DNA of 64,000 bases from Agelas oroides. Its lineage: Eukaryota > Porifera > Demospongiae > Agelasida > Agelasidae. The translations under genes were made by a program, and so were the position numbers. Positions 53,857 through 64,000 of this stretch are shown in pieces (position 1 is the first letter of the stretch; every line of letters begins with the position of its first letter). The notes beneath the pieces were generated by a model, which worked only from the letters and a program-made list of their open reading frames with translations, was not told the origin of the DNA and did not search any database. Where the stretch lies: NCBI GenBank assembly GCA_949130485.1, contig OX422183.1, forward strand, positions 7,220,636-7,284,635, read 5' to 3'.

Positions 53857-56800
53857 CTATTTCAGAAACCCAAGCCGTTTCATCATAGCTATAGCAGTAT
53901 ATATGTAAGGTATTACACTGTGCTTCTTTAAATATTGAGCAACGTCAGGGTGATTCCTTGCCAGTTGGAGTGGGGTTATGTTCATCGGTCCTGGAATGTC
54001 TGGAGGAAACTTCAGCTCCTCAACTAGAAACTTAACTACCTCCAAGTGACCACTTGTCACTGCATAGTGCAAAGCAGTATTGTTAAAAGTGTCATAATGA
54101 ATTGCAGTGTACTTGTGTTCATCCAAACAAGATGGATTACAGCCTTGCTCATCAGTCAAATACTTGACTATGTGCAGATGTCCAAACTCAGCAGCTGTGT
54201 GAAGAAGGGTTCTACCATACAGACCTCCTAGGTCTGGGTCACAGTTCTGATCAGAGATGAAGAATCGAACTATGTCCAAGTGTCCATTCATTACTGCTAG
54301 ATGTAAAGCAGTGTCATTGTTAACACTTCTACACATTGGGTCGCAGTGCTTTTCCACAATAAGAAACTTCACGATGTCAATGTGCCCCTTCATGGCAGCA
54401 CGGTGAAGTGGGGTGTACTTGTGTTCATCCAAACATGATGGATTACAGCCTTGCTCATCAGTCAAATACTTTGCTATGTGCAGATGTCCAAACTCAGCAG
54501 CATAGTAAAGAAGGGTTCTACCATGCTGACCTACAAGGTTCGGATCACAGTTCTGATCAGAGATGAAGAATCGAACTATGTCCAAGTGTCCATTCACTAC
54601 TGCTAGATGTAAAGCAGTGTCATTGTTAACATTTCTACTTGTTGGATCACAGTGCATCTCAAGAGTGAGGAACTTCACTATGTCTTTATGACCATTTTGT
54701 GCTGCTATGTGAAGGGGAGTGATCTGTTGAAAGTTTCTACACATTGGGTCACAGTGCTTTTCCACAGTAAGAAACTTCACAATGTTGATGTGCCCCATCA
54801 GAGCAGCACAGTGAAGTGGAGTCAGCTTGTCTTCATCCAAACAAGATGGATTACAGCCTTGCTCATCAGTCAAATACTTTGCTATGTGCAGATGTCCAAA
54901 CTCAGCAGCATAGTGAAGAAGGGTTCTACCATACAGACCTCCTAGGTCTGGGTCACAGTTCTGATCAGAGATGAAGAATCGAACTATGTCCAAGTGTCCC
55001 TCCACTACTGCTCGATGTAAAGCAGTGTTATTGTCAACATTTCTACTTGTTGGATCACAATGCATCTCAAGAGTGAGGAACTTCACTATGTCTTTATGAC
55101 CATTTTCTGCTGCCATGTGAAGGGGAATATTCTGTTCATAATCTCTACACATTGGGTCGCAGTGCTTTTCCACAATAAGAAACTTCACAATGTTGATGTG
55201 CCCCTTCAGGGCAGCACAATGAAGTGGAGTGTACTTGTCTTCATCTAGACATGATGGATTACAGCCTTGCTCATCAGTCAAATACTTTGCTATGTGCAGA
55301 TGTCCAAACTCAGCAGCATAGTGAAGAAGGGTTCTACCACACTGACTTCCTGGAAGGTCTGGGTCACAGCTGTGATCAGAGATGAAGAATCGAACTATGT
55401 CCAAGTGTCCATTCACTACTGCTCGATGTAAAGTAGTGTTATTGTCAACATCTCTACTTGTTGGATCACAGTGCATCTCAAGAGTGAGGAACTTCACTAT
55501 GCTTTTATGACCATTTTGTGCTGCCATGTGAAGGGGAGTATTCTGTTCATAATCTCTACACATTGGGTCGCAGTGCTTTTCCACAATAAGAAACTTCACA
55601 ATGTTGATGTGCCCCTCCATGGCAGCACAGTGAAGTGGAGTGTACTTGCGTTCATCCAAACAAGATGGATTACAGCCTTGCTCATCAGTCAAATACTTTG
55701 CTATGTGCAGATGTCCAAACCCAGCAGCATAGTGAAGAAGGGTTCTACCATACAGACCTCCTAGGTCTGGGTCACAGTTCTGATCAGAGATGAAGAATCG
55801 AACTATGTCCAAGTGTCCATTCACTACTGCTAGATGTAAAGCAGTGTCATTGTTAACATTTCTACTTGTTGGATCACAGTGCATCTCAACAGTGAGGAAC
55901 TTCACTATATCTTTTTGACAATTTTCTGCTGCTATGTGAAGAGGAGTGGTCTGTTGAAAGTTTCTACACATTGGGTCGCAGTGCATCTCAACAGTGAGGA
56001 ACTTCACTATATCTTTTTGACCATTTTCTGCTGCTATGTGAAGAGGAGTGATCTGTTGAAAGTTTCTACACATTGGGTCGCAGTGCTTTTCCACAATAAG
56101 AAACTTCACAATGTTGATGTGCCCCTTCATGGCAGCACAGTGGAGTGGAGTCAGCTTGTCTTCATCCAAACAAGATGGATTACAGCCTTGCTCATCAGTC
56201 AAATACTTTGCTATGTGCAGATGTCCAAACTCAGCAGCATAGTGAAGAAGGGTTCTACCATACTGACCTCCAGAAAGGGATGGGTCACAGTTCTGTTCAG
56301 CGATAAAAAAATTGAGTATGCCCAAGTGACCATTTGCTGCTATAATGTGAAGAGGTGTGCTGTTCCATTTGTTCTTGAGTTGACTCACAAGTTCTGTAAT
56401 GGGGTTATATATTTCAAGCTCTGAAGTAAGAAACTCAACAACTGCTCGATAACCACCTGCACAAGCTCTATGCAGTGGAGTGCTTCCAAACTCATCTTCT
56501 AAAAGTGGATCCATCTGTTGTTCAATAACCAGATACTTAACCACAGCAACATGACCTTGGTCACTAGCTAAATGAAGTGGTGTTAAGCCAAATGGGCCTA
56601 GACATGCTGGGTTGCAGTTTCTCTCAGTGATGAAATACTTGAATACCTGTATATTTCCTACAATTGCTGCCACATGAAAGGGAGCAATGCCACCCTGATT
56701 TTTCTGCATTGGGTTGCAGTGGTTCATCTCAACAAGATACTTCACATGCTCCAACTGTCCCTTTGCTACTGCATAATGGAGCTCTAAACCACTACTAGAC

Positions 56801-59537
56801 TTGTAGGAGGATACTGTTTCTACAAGACCCTGCACTTTCAGTTCATAGTCCAATTCCTTGTCCAGTCGGTCCTAGCGCAGAAAAAAGGAAAGTAAGCGAT
56901 ATGCAAGAAGTGAATTCTTTGTATACAACTATATCACTGTGCCTATCTTTGGATGATTAACAGTTTAACACATTTACTTGACCAGGAAATTAGTAGCTTA
57001 CCTCAGAAAATGTGGTGCTCTTTGTGTCTGTAAGTGTGCTTATTCCAGAATCATCATCGGGATCACGCTGGTATTTCTTCTCTATGAAAACAAAAGAGAA
57101 AGGGCACAAAGCTAGAGACTATTCTTGCAATGTGATAGCAACTAGAATGCACCTACCAATTCCTGATGGTGCATCTCTCTGTAAGAAAAGAAGTGAACAT
57201 GACTTGAATATCTGTAGCACCTACATAGGATATGGCAACAGCTTTCTTGCCTATTTCTACAACCTACAGTAAGCAATGCAGTGACTGTAGTACTTTCATA
57301 GATAACTGTTGTATCATCTATTTAACTTATGAAAGGTATATTAATGCAGTGACAGTTAAATTTTATAACCTTACCAGGAACTGGTACTCCCCACACGTGA
57401 GCCTGATAACACCCATGGCTGCCAGAGACCCCTCTTGCTCTCCAGACAGTGGAAATACCTCCTGTTGTACAAATGTGGGTACCTGGAACATCAGCTGCAA
57501 ACAACCTTTATCTACCCGACAGAGATGCAGAGTACCTTGGGATGAAACACGTAGGATTTCACTGAGTTTATGACGGAATTTCTCAATTTGTGCAACAGTG
57601 CAGTTCTTGTACTGCGAGTCCACCTTCACAAAGACATCAGCATGGTTAGCATCACTTACTGGTCCAAACTCTGGCAGGCATTCAAAGATTCTTCGCTTTG
57701 CATACTGATTAAAATCTTTCTTGTACCTCTGTAGCTTAGCTTTATCATTTCTAGTACCAAGTGCTTTGATGATGTGTTCAATGAGCTGGTAGTTGAAGAA
57801 AGAAAAGTAGTCATTAAGAACCAGGAATATTTCATAAATTGTGTTTGCAGTTTTCAATTCTTTGAAGCGATGGCAAAACACTGGCACTTGTGGCTCCTTG
57901 AAGACAGGGCCAAATGCTCCCAGAGTCATGATATGACATAACAGCTTCTTTGGTGATACATTTTGTCGAATGAGGGACTCAATTGTTGCTGATACAAGTT
58001 CCTGAAATTGTATCATTATCTCTTCAGATTCAAGCTGAAGCTTTCCCTGTAATTCCTGCAGCTGCTGATGATCGAGGCCACTGAGGTTAAGGTAGGGAAA
58101 GGAACTTACTGAAGAGATGGGTGTTGAACAGCGCCTCTCTAAAAAGCTAAGGAATGTGCACTTGCCACATCCACACCCAAATGGTGGCTGCTGAGACCCC
58201 TCACTTGGAGGGGTGCTGGTATTGTCATATTGTACTGCACTACCAGTAGGGCTTTCTAAAGCATGAGATTGCCTCTTGTGATCTTGAAGTCTGATTTCAA
58301 TAGAGCTGGCAGTAGTTTCACCATAAATTTCTGCAGAAGGTATACATTTACACAAAAGGAAAAGCATTATAAAAACTACAGCCTCATTTCCAGGCCTCCT
58401 CCTTCTTATTGTTTTTGATACAAGCTATACAGAATTCGCTTCCCCCATTTTTACTCCTCAGTTTTCATTCACAGTATATATGATACACAGATGTGGAATT
58501 CAAACACAAACTGAAGAGCCAAAAAGAGGGGAGGCCTGGAAACGTGGCTAAAGAAACCATGTAACAAGTACTTTCAGAAATTTATTCAGATGTTCTCTAA
58601 ACTTAATTGTTAATCCTAGGCTCTTGTCTGGGAATCTTCCTGCAAGTTGACAGCATAGGGAACTAAAGTAACACCTAAATCATGGAATGAAAGGGTACCT
58701 TCGCTCTTCTCTGCCTTGGTAGGACTGGATGTATCCATTATATCCTGCATTGGTGCACAATACTTTGACTCCAACTGTGCAGCAACATTCATCTCATTTA
58801 CTATCAGTGACCTCAAGACAGAGACAACTGCTTCCCAGGTAGGAGGTGGGTCAACAGTTGTTCTTAACCAATGTATCAACACTTCACGCAATGAATCTGA
58901 GGGATCTGAGTACATTTTCCTGAAGCAGTTCAGTTCAGTGTATGGGATACCCAATTCCAGTCCAATGTTGTACCAGTTGACACGAACTGAGTGAAGTTCA
59001 ATCAGCAATGCTTTCAGAGTTAGTTCTGTGCATGTAAAGAGAAACATCTTTTTTCTGTCTCTTTGTACATTGATTCAGACAACTCCATCTACCACGTTAC
59101 AATCGCAATTTCCCCCCTCCCCCAAACACATTACCTTCAGGCCCTGGGTTTGTTTCCACATCTCCTGCTATCACTAGCAGTAGAGGTATCACCACCACAA
59201 TGGCTCTGAGCAGCAGAGGTCCCCCACCATCCAAAATCCCCTTCACTCGAGAAGTGGACCCTCGCCAGTGGCAGCGCACCTTGCCACCCCCACTCCTCCC
59301 CCTCAGCTTGGACCAGGAGTGGACTACATACTGCAGTATCAGTGACAGAGCAACAACTGTCATGCAGCCCTTGAGCACCAGGGGTGTGTCATTCATGACC
59401 TCCCCCACCCCCCAGCTGGCCACCCCAGGCTGGTACAGCCGACCACCACTGCTTCTCCACCTGGTCTGGAGGGGGCGACACATGTGGTAGTAGTTGAGCC
59501 CGATTCGAGCCCGCCATGTGGCAACATCAATCCCCAT
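53857..59537 (-). CDS. 2A-leader / death-domain / ankyrin-repeat protein, 6 exons
   Basis: Joined exons (minus): 59537-59135, 59025-58699, 58330-57375, 57178-57157 (22-bp microexon), 57081-57002, 56871-53857. All are GT-AG with matching phases, giving 1600 residues. Residues 1-134 have two hydrophobic stretches (about 58-72 and 107-124) and end in GDVETNPGP (D126-P133), the 2A ribosome-skipping signature, with release predicted between G132 and P133. Residues about 136-220 resemble a death domain (LTLKALLIELHSVRVNWYNI, WEAVVSVLRS). Residues 244-561 are a helical region with a GCGCGKC cluster that I do not recognise as a named domain (it recalls repeated families in sponge genomes). Residues from about 620 are roughly 27 ankyrin repeats. 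An acceptor (TTTTACAG) before the ATG suggests a 5' UTR intron. A role in immune-type signalling is inferred from the architecture. Confidence 0.85.
53930..56790 (-). repeat. Higher-order ankyrin array, four-repeat super-unit of about 408 bp
   Basis: Within the last exon, a block of four ankyrin repeats (YGRTLLHYAAEFGHLHIAKY; YTPLHCAAMKGHINIVKFL; TPLHIAAENGHKDIVKFL; TALHLAVVNGHLDIVRFF) recurs about five times with high identity. For example, the CTTGCTCATCAGTCAAATAC motif falls near 54450, 54860, 55265, 55675 and 56185. One block has an extra repeat. The spacing shows recent tandem duplication of multi-repeat units, while the terminal repeats are more diverged. Confidence 0.88.
58380..58550. 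mobile_element. MITE, CCTCRTTCCCAGGC family, in an intron
   Basis: AGCCTCATTTCCAGGCCTCC at the left is matched by GGAGGCCTGGAAACGTGGCT at the right. It lies wholly within intron 2 of the 2A/death/ankyrin gene and leaves the splice sites intact. Confidence 0.75.
59139..59162 (-). other. 2A-like ribosome-skipping motif (DVETNPGP)
   Basis: The eight codons for D-V-E-T-N-P-G-P match the D(V/I)ExNPGP consensus exactly. They are preceded by the hydrophobic stretch RAIVVVIPLLLVIAG, which may also act as a signal segment. The exon ends one codon later, so the released downstream protein would start P-E-E just before the death domain. Confidence 0.85.
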
Positions 59538-60403
59538 GATTGACCAGCTCGCTGCTGTAAAAGATCACAGACAATTCAGCATGAGAATAGACTACTTCAA
59601 TTATTCTGCATTAGTTATTATAAGATTTCACAAGTGAGTGTACAGTGACAAACAAAGTCCATCTTTCGTATGATATAGTGATATGCATCAGTGTATTCTA
59701 TACAAAGAGAGTACTTGAGGCATTTGTACTGGTATGTACTGCGCTTACCGCACTGTTAGTGTTGTAAACACTATAGTATCAGAGCTTTCTTACAAGTAGA
59801 AGTATACAGCTTGCTACTTGCATGGCTTGCTACTTGCATGGACTGATAAATGCACCAAAAAGTTCACTCTTTTTCTCCTATTAGCTACACTGTATATGAC
59901 GACTTTGTTCCCTCCAGCATTGTTGTTCCACCTGATGTGTTGCCATCGCTGGGCCAAGTTCACAAAGAATTCTTGCGTCTTGTTTTTGGACTCTTTACTT
60001 GATATGTTATTACTGTTTGTGTCATGTTTTGCTACAACAAACTGCCCCCAGTTTGTAGTCCAGTTCATAATAGCCAGAACGAGGCTCCTCGAGGATGATA
60101 GCACATTAAGTCCAGTCCAAAACTCAGTCCAAAAACCAGTCCATAGTCCAGTCCATAGTCCAGAGTCCAGGTTTTACACCAACCCCATCATAGCAGACCA
60201 ATGATCGTGGTATTTGGCCTGGGAACGAGACTACATGTGCGCATACGTACAAAATTAGAAAATGGCGTCCTTCACAACGGACAGCAACCACAGAGTGTTG
60301 TGAATGGCTTTTATTGACCAGGGTGAATTTGAAACTATGAAGACGCTGAGTGGTCGTAGAGCTCCGCGCTGTGATAAGCATCAGTTTCGTGCTAAAATGA
60401 CGG
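59538..60403. other. Intergenic flank, no supported gene
   Basis: Positions 60108-60175 hold repeated CAGTCCA units. A short plus-strand frame from ATG 60302 to a GTGAGTAAG at 60404 (33 codons) could be a first exon, but the putative donor is also the terminus of the following inverted-repeat element, so I do not call it. Confidence 0.35.
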
Positions 60404-61140
60404 TGAGTAAGGTACGGCGGGGTAACTTGGAACACGGCACTTTCTTCAGCTTCTTACTCCGGGACAAAGACTGTTAGACTAGCTTCGTGGGATGGTATTG
60501 GAAGGTACACTAGTGCACTTTCTTACCGTGGGTTGCAAGTCTCTGACTCGAGCTTTGTAGGGTCTTTTGAAGGCATTTTGTATTCCCTACGCAATCAAAA
60601 TTATGCAAAATAATTTATCAGGTGACTCTAAACTTCTGACAGTGGCCCCTGCACATCAAATTACCTTCTACAGATGTCAGGTAGGCCTTCTACACTTGCT
60701 CTGAAAGTTTGGTGCTGGTACTTGAAAGCTACAGATAATTACATGATATTGTTTGCTACTGTTTGCATGCAAATTTAATAGATAAGAAGTTGCAAACAAA
60801 GCATGTACAGAGGGGAACTATAGAGGCAGATGAACAGCCTAACATCTAAAAGGAGCTCAATACTTGTATTTCCATGGTTTCTGTGCAGTATAACAGTTGC
60901 TATGCCCAAATAGGAAGCGTTCCAAGTTACCCCATGCACCTACCAATTTTTGCACCAGCAGCAATTGATCAGCCGTGCGCCCAAGATACAAAAGCGAAGT
61001 CAAGTAACTTTTACTAGCTTTTAGTGTAGACAGATGGGCCTCCCACACAAACATTGTTTCGGACTTCGAGCAAAACTTTCTTGAGCAGCAGGTACCAAAA
61101 TCTAATTTCCGTTCCAAGTTACCCCGTTTTACCTTACTCA
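60404..61140. mobile_element. Inverted-repeat element with TGAGTAAGGTA termini
   Basis: Left end TGAGTAAGGTACGGCGGGGT followed by AACTTGGAAC. The right end is the degenerate reverse complement (GTTCCAAGTTACCCC…TACCTTACTCA). A third GTTCCAAGTTACCCC lies inside at about 60918. No transposase frame is visible. Confidence 0.7.
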
Positions 61141-62346
61141 AACCGTTTTCGAGATATTGTTGTTGAACATAGTAGTCTTAATTTAAGTATTGCATATATT
61201 ACGCGTCGGCGCCATCCCTACATAGAGAGTATACCGACTCTCTGATGCACACACACACACACACACACACACGCACGCACGCACACACACTTTCTTTCTC
61301 TTATTATAAGTTAGTAAAAATGAAATGAAGAGAGATATAAAGGATGGTAGTGCCAAAAAGTATGCATACTAGATGTAAGACAGGTGGTACGTGAACAGGG
61401 CAGGAATGGTGGCCGATAACACACCTGCCATCCCTTCATCTTTTTTTTTCTTTATCTTTAGACACCCATAAACACTCATCAGTTGCTGTATAGAACTGGA
61501 GGCTGACAAGATCGTGGCAACAATTAAGCACAAGTCTATGGAGAGTGCTCAACCGATACCAGCACTCTGAACCCACACACTTGAACTAATACCTATAAAT
61601 TATATATATATATCACTGCAAAAACAAATTGGTTGTTTTAACCACAAAATGGTTACAACGGTTGCAGACAAGCTGAAGAGTGGGTGGTTATGTATTGTTT
61701 ACTTGCTAATTGCATAAGACAACCAGAGAGGAAGCTTCCCAGACTGGCACTGATCATGCATCTTTGAAAGAGGTCACACCTGCACGTATCAAGAGCATGC
61801 ATGCAATAATAACCATTATCTTGCAGATATAGTAACCACTGAACATCTGTGAGAGGATCACCACAAAAGCACCATTATTTTTGAAATGCAGTTGTAGTGA
61901 CTCACGCGGTCACAGATGTTCTGAGGGTTGTCAGTTGTAAGGTATGATTTGGGCTCAGGTTGCTTATGAAATTATCCTCTAACACCAAAACAAACCTCAC
62001 AAAACCACTGTCTCCTGCAACCAGGGTAACCACTCACTGGTTAAAACGTTTTTTGCAGTGTATTTTCTGGTATTTGTTTGTCTATGCCACTGATTAGGGC
62101 TGTTGTACAGCAGCCAATTGCAACGTTTGGTGTGTAAAAAAAAAACAACAACTAATGCTGGTGTGAGAGAGCAAACAATAAGTATATAGCAATTCTTTAG
62201 TGTCTAACTTGGAAGAGAGGATTGAATTACAGATCGAGTTGCAGCTTGTTCAGTAACTTAGTATAATACAAATTGCATACACATTCTTGAATTAAGTACT
62301 AGCTATAGCTATGCATGGAGTGTCCAAATAAGCTATCTTATGAGAG
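61141..62346. other. Gene-free stretch with simple repeats
   Basis: A (CA)n run lies at 61247-61288, TA-rich sequence at 61600-61612, and homopolymer T and A runs near 61440 and 62137. No gene is supported. Confidence 0.5.
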
Positions 62347-63492
62347 TTAATTGTATCCCATCTGCTCAACAAATGCATGTCCAGCTTCAACATCATTCTC
62401 ATCATGAAGAGTTGCAGTTCCCTCGAAGAAGTATGTGTCAAGCCATACCTCCGATCCAGGCACCAAGGCAACCATTTTGTAAACTTGGTCTTTGAGCTTT
62501 AGATGCCAAGCAGTGCAATAGGTATTTCCTTTCTCATTTGTGGTGGATTTCCAATGTGGGGAGTTTTCAGGATGAGAGGGTGTAAGAATGTTAAGATCAA
62601 ATTCCTGTTTCTCCAAGACGTTAACTCCTTGTACTGGTGAAGACCCATCCCACTTTAGCAGAGCAGGATATTCAAGTGCTGTTTGGGAGGTGGGAGGGTA
62701 TCCAACATCTGTGCCAACAATCCACTGTGTTCCTTTTTCCTCTTTCTTTGGCCAATAGAATGATATGGTGTAGCTTGTTTGGTCGTTCATGGTTATTGCC
62801 AGCCAATTGCCAAGATACAATGGCTTGAAGACATTGAACATCTTCACAGATTGTCGCTCAAGCCATATGTTTCCCTGAGCAAGTTGAGTTGGTTCCCCAT
62901 TCATTGTAATAGTGCTTCCTTCCTGGATAGTCATAGCTGGCATGGCAAACTGAATGGTATCGATCCCAGGAAATGCACCGGAAGCACCTTCTTGAACTAA
63001 GCCTACAGTAGATTTGAGCTTGAGAGATGCCTGAATGTTGTTGGTCGTATCATTCATATCCACTTGGTACGTTGCACCAGATAACCCAAGGGTTCCTGAT
63101 ATTAACTTGCAGGTCATTGAAGTACATGTATGTGGCCTGGGTGTTTCAACTTTTGTGGACCAACTCGTGGACGTTGGAGTCGGAAATCGACCGAATCCAA
63201 ATCTATCTGTTTTTGTGACGAAAGCAGTATCGGGAGTGCTAGAGGAATTCTTCACGCCGATCCCGTAAAGAATACCTCCATCAATGAGCGCCCTAAGTGA
63301 ATATAGTAAAATCGTAAATTGTTTTGAGTTGGCAGCATCGCCTGCCCATCCTCCGTAGTACCACCACTCGATAGGAAAGTGATAGAGGGGCCCCATCACA
63401 CCCGGCAATGATGGGGTGTAAGGGACATGACCAAACGGGACGTGAATCGTTTCTGGATCCTCTCTCACAGGCGTGCTGTGATTGCAGCCCAT
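62347..63492 (-). CDS. AttH/CrtC-type lipocalin-like protein, intronless
   Basis: One 381-residue frame starts at ATG 63492 with a good context (AAGATGG). Residues 38-49 carry HFPIEWWYYGGW, the signature of the AttH / hydroxyneurosporene-synthase-like (CrtC) lipocalin fold, and the rest is the beta-rich pattern of two lipocalin-like halves (for example NIWLERQSVKMFNVFKPLYL and the C-terminal YCTAWHLKLK). Bacterial members are often secreted or act on hydrophobic substrates. The substrate here is unknown. There is no signal peptide; instead the N-terminus MGCNHS could be acylated (Gly2, Cys3), which is inference. Lack of introns, while the multi-exon genes around it are spliced, leaves room for retroposition or transfer from bacteria. 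Confidence 0.8.
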   Translation of the reverse strand: MGCNHSTPVREDPETIHVPFGHVPYTPSLPGVMGPLYHFPIEWWYYGGWAGDAANSKQFTILLYSLRALIDGGILYGIGVKNSSSTPDTAFVTKTDRFGFGRFPTPTSTSWSTKVETPRPHTCTSMTCKLISGTLGLSGATYQVDMNDTTNNIQASLKLKSTVGLVQEGASGAFPGIDTIQFAMPAMTIQEGSTITMNGEPTQLAQGNIWLERQSVKMFNVFKPLYLGNWLAITMNDQTSYTISFYWPKKEEKGTQWIVGTDVGYPPTSQTALEYPALLKWDGSSPVQGVNVLEKQEFDLNILTPSHPENSPHWKSTTNEKGNTYCTAWHLKLKDQVYKMVALVPGSEVWLDTYFFEGTATLHDENDVEAGHAFVEQMGYN

Positions 63493-63639
63493 CTTTAGTC
63501 TCTCGTAGCCAGACTGTCACGCACGACGTTTTCCAACGTTTCTTCGACCGCGCCCGAAAATCCAGAGCTTCTGCAATGCGCACGATGCGGAAGTAGAAGG
63601 AATTTTGCGGTTGTGCGCTCCTCTATTGGGCTATTCCAG

Positions 63640-64000
63640 ATAATAGGGATACACCCCCATTGAGGAGCATTTTTGATGAAAACCCCCAAGACAGTAATGA
63701 GGTTGACTTTTTACCCCCCAGACAAATTATTATGCCAAGATTTACCCCCCAAGACTAATTACTTCTCCTCAATGGTTCCAAGCCTGTCAATAATTAGTGT
63801 GTAGCCAAAAACTTTGAGGCTACACCCACAATATTGTAAGAGGCACACCCACATGCAGTACTGTAACTATACAACCCCCATTGAGGAACATTTTAATAAC
63901 CCCCCCAAGACAGTAATGAGGTTGGCTATGTACCCCCCAGACAAATTCTTTTTCAAAGATTTACCCCCCAAGACTAATTAGTTCTCAATGGTCCTAAGCA
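63640..64000. repeat. Two copies of an ACCCCCC-rich repeat, about 230 bp apart
   Basis: ACACCCCCATTGAGGAGCAT, GACAGTAATGAGGTTG, TACCCCCCAGACAAATT and TTTACCCCCCAAGACTAATT occur in the same order at about 63650-63770 and 63875-63990. The repeat continues to the window edge. Confidence 0.8.

Noticed and set aside
54046-56424. Several 60-180-codon plus-strand frames
   Set aside because: Antisense shadows of the ankyrin repeats, recurring at the repeat spacing and lacking any domain.
60302-60410. Possible first exon (33 codons, then GTGAGTAAG)
   Set aside because: The donor-like sequence is the terminus of an inverted-repeat element and no continuation exon was found.

Overview
This is animal nuclear DNA, most likely from a demosponge. 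The coding genes have introns with GT-AG splice sites. They include an N-terminal 2A-like leader joined to a death domain and a very long ankyrin array (a sponge-style architecture), a UxxU selenoprotein of the SelL type with a eukaryotic SECIS element, and a TBRG1-type FYRN/FYRC protein. The rest is dense with short inverted-repeat transposons (MITEs), minisatellites, a young Ty3/gypsy element and decayed LINEs. The species call is inference; no rRNA or mitochondrial marker is present.

Layout. 1-27.6 kb: no convincing gene; nested MITEs, foldbacks, local duplications and minisatellites. 27.6-38.2 kb, minus strand: an eight-exon gene that I reconstruct by matching splice sites and phases, encoding a HARE-HTH domain, acidic stretch, TBRG1/TFPT-like coiled coil, FYRN and FYRC. 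One intron holds a 109-bp minisatellite made from the 3' end of the FYRN exon plus its splice donor. 38.2-39.3 kb, plus strand: a divergently transcribed intronless selenoprotein with three in-frame TGA codons, two of them forming U-G-K-U at the thioredoxin-fold redox site, and a type II SECIS in the 3' UTR. 39.5-41.4 kb: broken and partly inverted LINE. 41.5-44.0 kb: a small SMCO3-like gene and a decayed partial copy. 44.6-46.6 kb: two related TTAA-flanked repeats in opposite orientation. 46.8-51.4 kb: a complete gypsy element with LTRs and a 5-bp target duplication. 52-53.6 kb: decayed ankyrin copy. 53.9-59.5 kb, minus strand: a six-exon gene encoding 2A leader, death domain, uncharacterised central region and about 1000 residues of ankyrin repeats. 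62.3-63.5 kb, minus strand: an intronless AttH/CrtC-type lipocalin-like protein.

Functional themes: a chromatin factor and a diselenide redox protein share a roughly 80-bp divergent promoter, and a putative innate-immune receptor-like protein carries a leader predicted to be released by ribosome skipping. The strongest leads are the SelL gene with an additional upstream UGA, the 2A/death/ankyrin architecture, the HARE-HTH fusion to TBRG1, and the exon-derived minisatellite.
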